The notes under the pieces were generated by a model. It was not told where the DNA came from. It did not search any database and saw only the letters and a program-made list of their open reading frames with translations. The position numbers and the translations under genes are program-made. DNA of 5,086 nt. It comes from an uncultured Actinomycetes bacterium (GTDB taxonomy: Bacteria; Actinomycetota; Acidimicrobiia; Acidimicrobiales; Acidimicrobilacustridaceae). Positions 1 through 5,086 of this stretch are shown piece after piece. Where the stretch lies: assembly GCA_945957335.1 (NCBI GenBank), contig CAMFLJ010000278.1, positions 1 to 5,086 on the forward strand. The letters run 5' to 3'. The stretch's first letter is position 1, and the number at the start of each line of letters is the position of its first letter.

Positions 1-1
1 G

Positions 2-409
2 GGCACCTACCTGCTGGCGGTCGAGGCGCACCCGCACCTCGTCGCCACCGCCGGCTCCTACGTGGTCCTCACCTCGGAGGCCGGCTTCGAGGGGAAGGCC
101 CGGCTGCCCGTCTACGCCGCGGTGAAGGCCGCCCAGCGCGGCGTCGCCCGGGCGCTGGCGCGCGAGTGGGGCCCGGAGGGCGTGCGGGTGAACTGCCTGG
201 CGCCGCTCGCCGCCACGCCCGCCATGGAGCAGGCCTTCGCCCACGACCCCGCCATGGCCGGACGGGTCCTCGGCCGCAACCCGCTCGGCCGCCTCGGCGA
301 CGCCGTCGACGACATCGGCCCGGTCGTGCGGTTCCTGCTGTCCGACGACTCGCGCTACGTCAACGGGCTCACCGTCATGGCCGACGGCGCCAGCTGCCCG
401 ATCACCTGA
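2..409 (+). CDS. Short-chain dehydrogenase/reductase (SDR), C-terminal part; 5' end outside the window
   Basis: This is the last 135 residues of an NAD(P)-dependent SDR oxidoreductase; the frame is open from base 2 to the TGA at 407-409. The catalytic residues are present: Ser in VVLTSEAG (S25 of the visible part) and YAAVK, the YxxxK motif (Y38, K42), with the usual 13-residue Ser-Tyr spacing. RVNCLAP is the post-active-site strand, and the end (RYVNGLTVMADGA) matches the usual SDR C-terminus YvtGq-lxvDGG. The Rossmann TGxxxGxG segment is off the left edge, so cofactor preference cannot be judged. One oddity is Leu69 where most SDRs have the Gly of the PG motif near the nicotinamide. The gene sits 10 nt upstream of the amidohydrolase and is probably co-transcribed with it. 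The family call is secure; the substrate is unknown. Confidence 0.93.
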   Translation, partial: GTYLLAVEAHPHLVATAGSYVVLTSEAGFEGKARLPVYAAVKAAQRGVARALAREWGPEGVRVNCLAPLAATPAMEQAFAHDPAMAGRVLGRNPLGRLGDAVDDIGPVVRFLLSDDSRYVNGLTVMADGASCPIT

Positions 410-413
410 GAGG
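408..413 (+). promoter_or_regulatory. Shine-Dalgarno for the amidohydrolase GTG start
   Basis: GAGAGG overlaps the SDR stop codon (TGA, 407-409) and sits 6 nt before the GTG at 420. It supports GTG as the true start and suggests translational coupling: ribosomes terminating on the SDR uncover or occupy this site. Confidence 0.6.
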
Positions 414-419
414 CACCCC

Positions 420-1679
420 GTGAGCATCAACTTCGACGACCTCGAGAGCCGACCGGGCTTCTTCGCCACGACCAAGCCGAAGCAGGTGACCTTCCTGCCC
501 GACCCCGACCGGCGGCCGCGGCACTTCACCTTCATCTCGGTCGACGACCACCTCGTCGAGCCGCCCGACATGTTCGAGGGCCGGGTGCCCGCCCGCTTCG
601 CCGACCTGGCGCCGCGCGTCGAGGTCGACGACACCGGCATGGAGTACTGGCTCTACGACGGCGAGCGGCAGTACAAGGTCGGGCTCAACGCCGTGGTCGG
701 CCGGCCCCGGAGCGAGCTGAGCTTCGAGCCCACCCGCTTCGACGAGATGCGGCGGGGCGCGTGGGACATCCACGCCCGCGTCCGCGACATGGACCTCAAC
801 GGCGTCTACGCCTCGCTCAACTTCCCGTCGTCGCTGGCGGGCTTCGCCGGTCAGCGGTTCCAGCTCGGCGTCTCCGATCCCGACCTCGCGCTCGCCGTGG
901 TGCGCTCCGCCAACGACTGGCACCTGGAAGCGTGGGCGGGGGCCTACCCCGAGCGCATCATCCCGGTGCAGCTGCCGTGGCTGCTCGACCCGGTCGTGGC
1001 CGCCGCCGAGGTGCGGGCCAACGCCGAGCGTGGCTTCCGGGCCATCACCTTCCCCGAGCTGCCCGAGCGGCTGGGCCTGCCGTCGCTGCACACCGGCCAC
1101 TGGGACCCGCTGATGGAGGCGTGCGCCGAGACCGGCACGGTGGTGTGCCTGCACGTCGGCTCGTCGTCGAGCGCCCCGATGACGTCGTCCGACGCGCCCT
1201 CCGACACCATCGGCGTGCTGTTCTTCGGGTGGGCGATGTTCGCCGCCGTCGACTGGCTCTACTCGAAGCTGCCCGTGCGCTTCCCGGACCTCAAGGTGTG
1301 CCTCTCCGAGGGCGGCATCGGGTGGGTGCCCGCCCTCATGGACCGCCTCGACCACGTCGGGCGCTACCAGGAGATGTACGGCACCTGGGTCGACATCGAC
1401 CTCACGCCCCGCGAGGTGCTGGCCCGCAACTTCTGGTTCTGCACGATCGACGACCCCTCGGGGCTCGAGCTGCGCCACCGCATCGGGATCGACCACGTCA
1501 TGCTCGAGGCCGACTACCCGCACCAGGACGGCACGTGGCCCGACACCCAGGAGGTGCTCCACGAACAGATCGGGCACTTCCCGGCCGACGACGTCCGCAA
1601 GATCACCTGGGAGAACGCGTCGAAGCTCTTCCGCTTCCCGGTGCCCGAGGCCGTCCAGCTCGATCCGGAGGCGTTCTGA
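420..1679 (+). CDS. Amidohydrolase-2 family metal-dependent hydrolase/decarboxylase
   Basis: This is a 419-residue TIM-barrel protein of the amidohydrolase-2 (ACMSD-like) family, cytosolic, with no signal peptide or membrane segment. Visible hallmarks are VDDHLVEPPDMF near the N-terminus (D42-x-H44, the equivalent of the HxH metal pair), CLHVGSS (H245, the next likely ligand), SEGGIGWVPALMDRLDH (E297 onward) and LEADYPHQDGTWPD (D365, the barrel-end Asp, followed by YPH). Known members decarboxylate or hydrolyse aromatic and related acids (ACMSD, 5-carboxyvanillate and gamma-resorcylate decarboxylases). The EGGIGW form marks a large actinobacterial subgroup whose substrates are mostly unknown. 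About 40 residues precede the first metal motif, a normal extension for this subgroup. The GTG start is chosen from its Shine-Dalgarno and the 10-nt gap to the SDR. The stop overlaps the next start by one base. Family call strong; reaction not assignable. Confidence 0.94.
   Translation: MSINFDDLESRPGFFATTKPKQVTFLPDPDRRPRHFTFISVDDHLVEPPDMFEGRVPARFADLAPRVEVDDTGMEYWLYDGERQYKVGLNAVVGRPRSELSFEPTRFDEMRRGAWDIHARVRDMDLNGVYASLNFPSSLAGFAGQRFQLGVSDPDLALAVVRSANDWHLEAWAGAYPERIIPVQLPWLLDPVVAAAEVRANAERGFRAITFPELPERLGLPSLHTGHWDPLMEACAETGTVVCLHVGSSSSAPMTSSDAPSDTIGVLFFGWAMFAAVDWLYSKLPVRFPDLKVCLSEGGIGWVPALMDRLDHVGRYQEMYGTWVDIDLTPREVLARNFWFCTIDDPSGLELRHRIGIDHVMLEADYPHQDGTWPDTQEVLHEQIGHFPADDVRKITWENASKLFRFPVPEAVQLDPEAF
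1667..1671 (+). promoter_or_regulatory. Shine-Dalgarno for the class II aldolase-like gene
   Basis: GGAGG lies inside the last codons of the amidohydrolase, 7 nt before ATG 1679. It fixes the start of the aldolase-like gene within the TGATG stop/start overlap and rules out a longer upstream reading. Confidence 0.75.
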
Positions 1680-2380
1680 TGGACCTCGACGACGTCCGCT
1701 TCCGCATCGCCGCCGGGCGCCGCATCCTGTACCGCGAGGGCTGCGACTCGAACGTGGGCGGCCACGTCAGCGCCCGGGCCGACGAGGGCGACGGCTTCTG
1801 GGTGACGGGCTTCGAGTACCTCGACCAGACCATGCCCGCCAACGTGGCCAAGCTCGACTTCGACCTGCAGCCCCTGGTGGGTGCCCACGAGCTCTCGCCC
1901 GCGGTGAACTTCCACTCGCTGATCTACCAGCGTCGGCCCGACGTGAACGCGATCGTGCACGTGCACTCGCACCACGTCTCGGTCCTGTCGTCGATCGAGG
2001 GCCAGACCGTGGGGATGTACAACGTCGTCGCCGTGCTGTTCCACGACGAGCAGGCCACCTACCTCGACGACGGCGTGAAGGCCCACACCGACGTGGTCGA
2101 CGCGCTCGGCCCCGACAAGCACGTCGTGATCATGAAGAACCACGGGGCGATCGTGGCGTCGGACTCCGTCGAGAACGCGGTGATCGAGGCGATCACGCTC
2201 GAGGCCGCCGCCCGCTACCACCTCGAGTGCGTGGCGGCCGGCGGCACCGAGATCCTCGAGGCCGAGGTGCTCGGCGGCAAGGCCATGTACCGGAAGCACT
2301 ACCTGCCCCAGATGTGGCGGGCGAACCTGGCCCGGCTCCGCCGCAGCGACCCCGACCTCTTCGAGGCCCTCACTCCCTGA
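1679..2380 (+). CDS. Class II aldolase/adducin-family protein, Glu-lacking variant
   Basis: This 233-residue protein has the usual length of the fuculose-phosphate aldolase/adducin-head fold. NVGGHVSAR (25-33) matches the N-terminal substrate-phosphate loop region (GGNxSxR in classical members). RPDVNAIVHVHSHHVSVLSS gives the HxH metal pair (H94, H96), and VVIMKNHGAIV supplies the third His (H155), so a Zn/Mn-type site looks intact. The residue aligned with the catalytic Glu of fuculose-1-phosphate aldolase (four before the His in EWRFH) is Ala75 (LSPAVNFH). This makes it closer to the adducin-like pattern SPAxxxxHxxIY and casts doubt on ordinary aldol cleavage; decarboxylation, epimerisation or another metal-enolate reaction is possible. 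It shares one base with the amidohydrolase stop (TGATG), so the two are translationally coupled. It is the last gene of the operon, with a hairpin 5 nt after its stop. Confidence 0.92.
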   Translation: MDLDDVRFRIAAGRRILYREGCDSNVGGHVSARADEGDGFWVTGFEYLDQTMPANVAKLDFDLQPLVGAHELSPAVNFHSLIYQRRPDVNAIVHVHSHHVSVLSSIEGQTVGMYNVVAVLFHDEQATYLDDGVKAHTDVVDALGPDKHVVIMKNHGAIVASDSVENAVIEAITLEAAARYHLECVAAGGTEILEAEVLGGKAMYRKHYLPQMWRANLARLRRSDPDLFEALTP

Positions 2381-2385
2381 TCTCG

Positions 2386-2433
2386 TCCTGGCATGCGTTC
2401 TGCACCCCCAGAGGTGCAGGACGCATGCCGGGA
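2386..2433 (+). terminator. 21-bp hairpin terminator between convergent genes
   Basis: The two arms, 2386-2406 and 2413-2433, pair along 21 positions around a 6-nt loop (CCCAGA). As + strand RNA all 21 pairs form, including two U-G wobbles (2389/2430 and 2399/2420). As - strand RNA those two become A-C mismatches. It starts 5 nt after the aldolase stop and ends 34 nt before the reductase stop, so it can serve both convergent units but fits the + operon better. No T-tract follows on either side, as is common for actinobacterial terminators. A shorter overlapping palindrome, GAGCGGGGCCCGCTC (2432-2446), follows, but its loop is too tight to be a strong hairpin by itself. Confidence 0.8.
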
Positions 2434-2448
2434 GCGGGGCCCGCTCGG

Positions 2449-2477
2449 TCAGGCGAGGCCGGGTCGCTCAGGCGAGG
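2449..2477. repeat. Short direct repeat TCAGGCGAGG x2
   Basis: The ten bases TCAGGCGAGG occur exactly at 2449-2458 and 2468-2477, 19 nt apart. The right copy is the last codons and stop of the reductase (read on the - strand as CCTCGCCTGA); the left copy lies just beyond the stop, in a different frame. It may be a small local duplication at the gene end or a chance match in GC-rich DNA. No function is seen. Confidence 0.4.
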
Positions 2478-3409
2478 ATGGCGTCGAGGGCGGCGCGCTC
2501 GTCGGCGGTGGGCGCCCAGGTGCCGGCGGCCACGTTGGCCCGCAGCTGGTCCGGCGAGGTGGCCCCGGCGATGACCGAGCCCACCGTGGGCCGCGAGGCG
2601 AGGCCACCGATGGCGACCTCGAGCAGCGACACGCCGTGCTCGGCCCCGAAGGCCTCGAGTGCCTCGACCTTGTCGAAGTTGGCATCGGAGAGGAGGTGCA
2701 CCATGCCCCACGCCGCGATGCGCCCGCCCTCGGGGGCGTCCTGGCCGCGGCGGTACTTGCCGGTGAGCAGGCCGCTGGCGAGCGGGAAGTAGGGGAGCAG
2801 CCCCACGCCGAAGCGCTCGCAGGCCGGGATGAGCTCCTTCTCGGCGTCGCGCTCGATCAGGTTGTAGTGGTTCTGGGCGCTGACGAACCGCTCGAAGCCA
2901 CCGGTCTCGGCGGTCCACGCCGCGTCGGCCACCTGCCAGCCTGCGTAGTTCGAGTGGCCGATGTAGCGCACGAGGCCCTCGTGCACGAGGTCGCTGAGCG
3001 CACCGAGGGTCTCCTCGATGGGCGTGAGCGGGTCCGGGTAGTGCATCTGGTAGAGGTCGATCCAGTCGGTGCCGAGGCGGCGCAGCGACCGCTCGACCGC
3101 CTTGCGGATGTAGCGACGGGAGCCGCGGGCGCCCCAGTCGGGGCCGTTGGCGCCGCGCAGGTCGGTGGCGAACTTGGTGGCGATCACCACGTCGTCGCGC
3201 CGGTCGCCGAGGGCCTTGGCCAGCATGACCTCGGACTCGCCGTAGGAGTCGGCGGTGTCGAACAGGGTGACGCCCTCGTCGAGGGCGGCGTGCACGACCG
3301 CGTCGGTGGCGTCCTGGTCGATCCGCATGCCGAAGTTGTTGCAGCCGAGGCCGACGACCGACACGACCAGTCCGGAGCCGCCCAGGCGGCGGTAGCTCAT
3401 CTCGCTCAT
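2468..3409 (-). CDS. Aldo/keto reductase
   Basis: This is a 313-residue NADPH-type aldo/keto reductase, cytosolic, with a single (beta/alpha)8 barrel and the usual family length. The catalytic tetrad is complete: D51 and Y56 in LFDTADSYGESE, K79 in IATKF, and H123 in LYQMHYPDP. Other family signatures are GSRRYIRKAVERSLRRLGTD (96-115), VRYIGHSNY, LLPYFPLASGLLTGKY and, near the C-terminus, GSVIAGATSPDQLRAN (277-292), the segment that grips the NADP 2'-phosphate and adenine. It should reduce an aldehyde or ketone; the substrate is unknown. ATG 3409 gives MSEMSYRRLG. ATG 3400 (Met4) is an alternative, and neither has a strong Shine-Dalgarno, so the start is uncertain by three residues. The gene is convergent with the SDR operon and divergent from the LAL-type regulator gene, so it is a separate transcription unit. 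Confidence 0.95.
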   Translation of the reverse strand: MSEMSYRRLGGSGLVVSVVGLGCNNFGMRIDQDATDAVVHAALDEGVTLFDTADSYGESEVMLAKALGDRRDDVVIATKFATDLRGANGPDWGARGSRRYIRKAVERSLRRLGTDWIDLYQMHYPDPLTPIEETLGALSDLVHEGLVRYIGHSNYAGWQVADAAWTAETGGFERFVSAQNHYNLIERDAEKELIPACERFGVGLLPYFPLASGLLTGKYRRGQDAPEGGRIAAWGMVHLLSDANFDKVEALEAFGAEHGVSLLEVAIGGLASRPTVGSVIAGATSPDQLRANVAAGTWAPTADERAALDAILA

Positions 3410-3449
3410 CGGGACATCATGCCCGCGCTGGTGTCGGGCCGCGCCCGGA

Positions 3450-3469
3450 GCCGCGGACCGGCCCGCGGC
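3450..3469. promoter_or_regulatory. Near-perfect 20-bp palindrome, candidate operator in the divergent promoter region
   Basis: GCCGCGGACCGGCCCGCGGC matches its own reverse complement at 9 of 10 paired positions; the only break is A3457/C3462. It lies mid-way in the 82-nt gap between the divergently transcribed reductase and LAL-type gene, about where a -35 box for the rightward gene would fall. That position suits a dimeric regulator controlling one or both genes. GC-only palindromes arise easily in such DNA, so this is a candidate only. Confidence 0.4.
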
Positions 3470-3476
3470 ACGCCGA

Positions 3477-3482
3477 TACCCT
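3477..3482 (+). promoter_or_regulatory. Possible -10 element (TACCCT) for the LAL-type gene
   Basis: TACCCT fits the actinobacterial TANNNT -10 pattern and ends 9 nt before the TTG at 3492. Transcription would then start at about 3489-3492, giving a leaderless or nearly leaderless mRNA, in keeping with the lack of a Shine-Dalgarno. No convincing -35 box is seen. Weak evidence. Confidence 0.25.
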
Positions 3483-3491
3483 GCCCCAACC

Positions 3492-5086
3492 TTGTCCACG
3501 CACCCCTTCGACGCCCACCCCCCGCTCCTGCGGGGACGCACTGCCCACCTCGACCGCCTGGTGCGGGCGTCGCGCGAGCTGGCCGGGGGCACGGGCGGCG
3601 CGGTGGTCGTGGTGGGGCCCGAGGGGAGCGGCCGGACGGCCCTACTCGACGAGCTGGCCGCGTCGACTCCTCCTGCGGTCCGCGTGGTGCGCGTCCACGG
3701 CGCCCCAGCCGAGCGCACGTGGGGCTTCGCTCTCGTGGCCGACCTCGCACATCGCCTCCGCCGAGCCCGACCGTCGCTTCCGGGCGCGCTGCAGGGGGTG
3801 CTGGACGCAGTCAGCGCCGCGGCTCCCGTGGCGGGCCCGGGGCCCGTCGCCGCCGCTCTGACGGCGCTGCTCTCCGAGGCGGCCGCCGAGACGCCACTCG
3901 CCCTCCTCGTCGACGACGCCGACCGGCTCGACCTCGACTCGCTCGCGGTGCTGGGCACCGCCGCCCGCCGTCTGGAGGCCGAGCCGGTGCTCATCGTGGT
4001 CGTCGTGGCAGGAGCGGGGCACGACGAGCTGGGCGGCCTGCAGGTGGAGCACCTCGAGCCGCTCGGCCGCGACGACGCCGCGGAGGTCGTGGCCACGACG
4101 GCCGGGCTGCCGGTCGCCCGGCCCGTGCTCGAGGCGATCTTGGAGCTGGGGGAGGGGCGGCCGGGTGTCCTCGTCGAGCTGACCCGTGCGCTGTCCGGGG
4201 AGCAGCTCGCGGGCCGGGCCCCCCTCGGTGACCCACCCCCCGTCGGGCCGTTGCTGGAGAAGGGCGCCCTGGCCCCGTTCGTCGATGCCGACGACGACGA
4301 GCGCCAGGCCCTCCGGCTCCTCGCGGTGGCAGGCGAGCTGTCGGTCGGGGCCCTGCGGCGCGCCGTCCCTGCGATCCCGGCCCGGTGGGTCGAGGGTCTC
4401 TCGTCGTCGGGACTCCTCGTGGTCGAGGAGGGGCAGGCCCGCCTGGCCGACCGCATCGCCCGGGCCGCGCTGGTCCACGGGCTCGACGAGGCCGAGCGGC
4501 GCCAGGTGCACGCGCTGGTGGCCGACCTCCTCGACCCCGCCGACCCGATGAGGGCGTGGCACCGGGCGTCGGCCCTCTCCGCGCTCGACGAGGAGGTGGC
4601 CGCAGAACTGGCGACCGAGGCCGTGCGGGCTCGGAGCCGGGGAGCGCTGGGCACCGCGGCGGCGTGGTTCGAGCGTGCGGCGGCGGTCTCCCCCGAACCG
4701 GCGACGAGGGCCGAGCGCCTGCTGGACGCGGCGAGGGCACACCTCGACGGTGGGCACCCGATGCCGACGGCCGCCTTGCTGACCCAGGTCGAAGCGGTGC
4801 GGCGCCGGCTCCCGCCGGGCCCGGTCGCCGACACCACCGCTGCCGACGCGGCGTCGATCGGCGCAATGCTGGCCCTCGCCTCCGGCGCGGTCGACCAGGC
4901 GATGGCCCGCCTCCACCACGTCGTCGGCCTGCTCGCGCCCTCCGACCCGCGACGCGGCGCCCGGGTCCTGCTCGACGCCGTGCCTGCGGTGCTGCGGTCG
5001 GGCCACGCTCGCCACGCACCGGCGCTGCTGACCGACGCGGCCACGCTTCTCGCCCTCGATCCCGGTGCCGCCGTCGCCCCGAGGGG
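3492..5086 (+). CDS. LAL/MalT-like large ATPase regulator, N-terminal part; 3' end outside the window
   Basis: An uninterrupted frame of 531 codons runs from TTG 3492 to the window edge. It opens MSTHPFDAHPPLLRGRTAHL, where LRGR resembles the LxGR entry of AAA_16-type NTPase domains. GPEGSGRT (42-49) is a Walker A loop with Arg48 in place of Lys, and LALLVDDADRLD is Walker B (D141, D142). VHGAPAERTWGFALVADL fits the region after Walker A in large LuxR regulators. From about residue 320 it is Ala/Leu/Arg-rich and helical, with TPR-like pieces such as AAWFERAAAVSPEPATRAER (from about 390) typical of LAL proteins. Family members run about 850-1000 residues and end in a LuxR helix-turn-helix, expected beyond the edge but not seen. 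TTG is chosen because no ATG or GTG lies in frame upstream within the gap, and the next GTG (3561) would remove the conserved LRGR. It is divergent from the reductase, a possible target. A signalling ATPase without HTH cannot be excluded. Confidence 0.85.
   Translation, partial: MSTHPFDAHPPLLRGRTAHLDRLVRASRELAGGTGGAVVVVGPEGSGRTALLDELAASTPPAVRVVRVHGAPAERTWGFALVADLAHRLRRARPSLPGALQGVLDAVSAAAPVAGPGPVAAALTALLSEAAAETPLALLVDDADRLDLDSLAVLGTAARRLEAEPVLIVVVVAGAGHDELGGLQVEHLEPLGRDDAAEVVATTAGLPVARPVLEAILELGEGRPGVLVELTRALSGEQLAGRAPLGDPPPVGPLLEKGALAPFVDADDDERQALRLLAVAGELSVGALRRAVPAIPARWVEGLSSSGLLVVEEGQARLADRIARAALVHGLDEAERRQVHALVADLLDPADPMRAWHRASALSALDEEVAAELATEAVRARSRGALGTAAAWFERAAAVSPEPATRAERLLDAARAHLDGGHPMPTAALLTQVEAVRRRLPPGPVADTTAADAASIGAMLALASGAVDQAMARLHHVVGLLAPSDPRRGARVLLDAVPAVLRSGHARHAPALLTDAATLLALDPGAAVAPR

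Noticed and set aside
402..1577. A 391-codon - strand open frame opposite the amidohydrolase.
   Set aside because: Its Val/Glu/Gly/His-rich composition is typical of the antisense of GC-rich genes. It shows no family motif, and the + strand gene is clear.
761..1678. In-frame N-terminal extension of the class II aldolase-like protein to 539 residues.
   Set aside because: The extension is Arg/Gly/Pro-rich and overlaps the amidohydrolase out of frame. GGAGG before ATG 1679 and family length fix the shorter start.
2387..2432. Similar short peptides (MRSAPPEVQDACR on + and MRPAPLGVQNACQ on -) read from the intergenic region.
   Set aside because: Their resemblance is produced by the inverted repeat of the hairpin; it is not coding.
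3434..3448. Small inverted repeat CGGGC-CGC-GCCCG in the divergent gap.
   Set aside because: Five pairs with a 3-nt loop in very GC-rich DNA is expected by chance, and it has no positional argument like the 20-bp palindrome.
2393..4231. A 612-codon + strand open frame across the terminator, the reductase and the start of the LAL-type gene.
   Set aside because: It starts inside the hairpin and is a shadow of the - strand reductase, with no recognisable domain and runs of Arg/Gly/Pro at its end.
3410..5044. The reductase frame stays open far upstream on the - strand, giving a potential 858-residue protein.
   Set aside because: The extra N-terminal part is Ala/Ser/Arg/Thr-rich low-complexity sequence antisense to a well-formed LAL-type gene. 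The aldo/keto reductase homology begins exactly at the ATG near 3409.
1..5086. Search for CRISPR arrays, tRNA/rRNA genes, transposases, toxin-antitoxin or phage-defence genes.
   Set aside because: No repeat-spacer pattern, cloverleaf, terminal inverted repeats of an insertion element or defence-family motif was found. The window is filled with metabolic and regulatory genes.

Overview
The window comes from a very GC-rich bacterium. Codons end almost always in G or C, starts include GTG and TTG, genes are tightly packed with overlapping stop/start codons, and the intergenic hairpin has no T-tract. All of this suggests an actinobacterium; a lineage such as Acidimicrobiia is possible, but that is an inference from style only.

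Layout. Positions 2-2380 (+) hold a tightly packed three-gene run: the 3' part of a short-chain dehydrogenase/reductase (SDR), a complete amidohydrolase-2 family metal-dependent hydrolase/decarboxylase, and a complete class II aldolase/adducin-family protein. The gaps are 10 nt and then a 1-nt overlap, each with a readable Shine-Dalgarno, so this is almost certainly one operon whose promoter lies upstream of the window. Five bases after the last stop begins a 21-bp hairpin (2386-2433), the likely terminator, which faces a convergent gene. That gene, 3409-2468 (-), is a complete aldo/keto reductase with an intact catalytic tetrad. Across an 82-nt divergent gap containing a near-perfect 20-bp palindrome lies a large gene starting at about 3492 (+) and running off the right edge. 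It is the N-terminal 531 residues of an AAA/NTPase of the large LuxR-type (LAL/MalT-like) regulator class.

How they may work together. SDR, amidohydrolase-2 and class II aldolase form a plausible small-molecule catabolic module (oxidation or reduction, C-C or C-N cleavage or decarboxylation, then metal-dependent C-C chemistry), but no substrate can be read from the sequence. The aldolase-like protein keeps its three metal-binding His but has Ala where classical class II aldolases have the catalytic/metal Glu. The amidohydrolase has D-x-H and EGG variants of the family motifs. The LAL-type ATPase may control the divergent reductase and itself, and its Walker A lysine is replaced by Arg. No RNA genes, CRISPR arrays, transposons or defence genes were seen. 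The region reads as a metabolic locus, and the novelty lies in the enzyme variants and the regulatory DNA.
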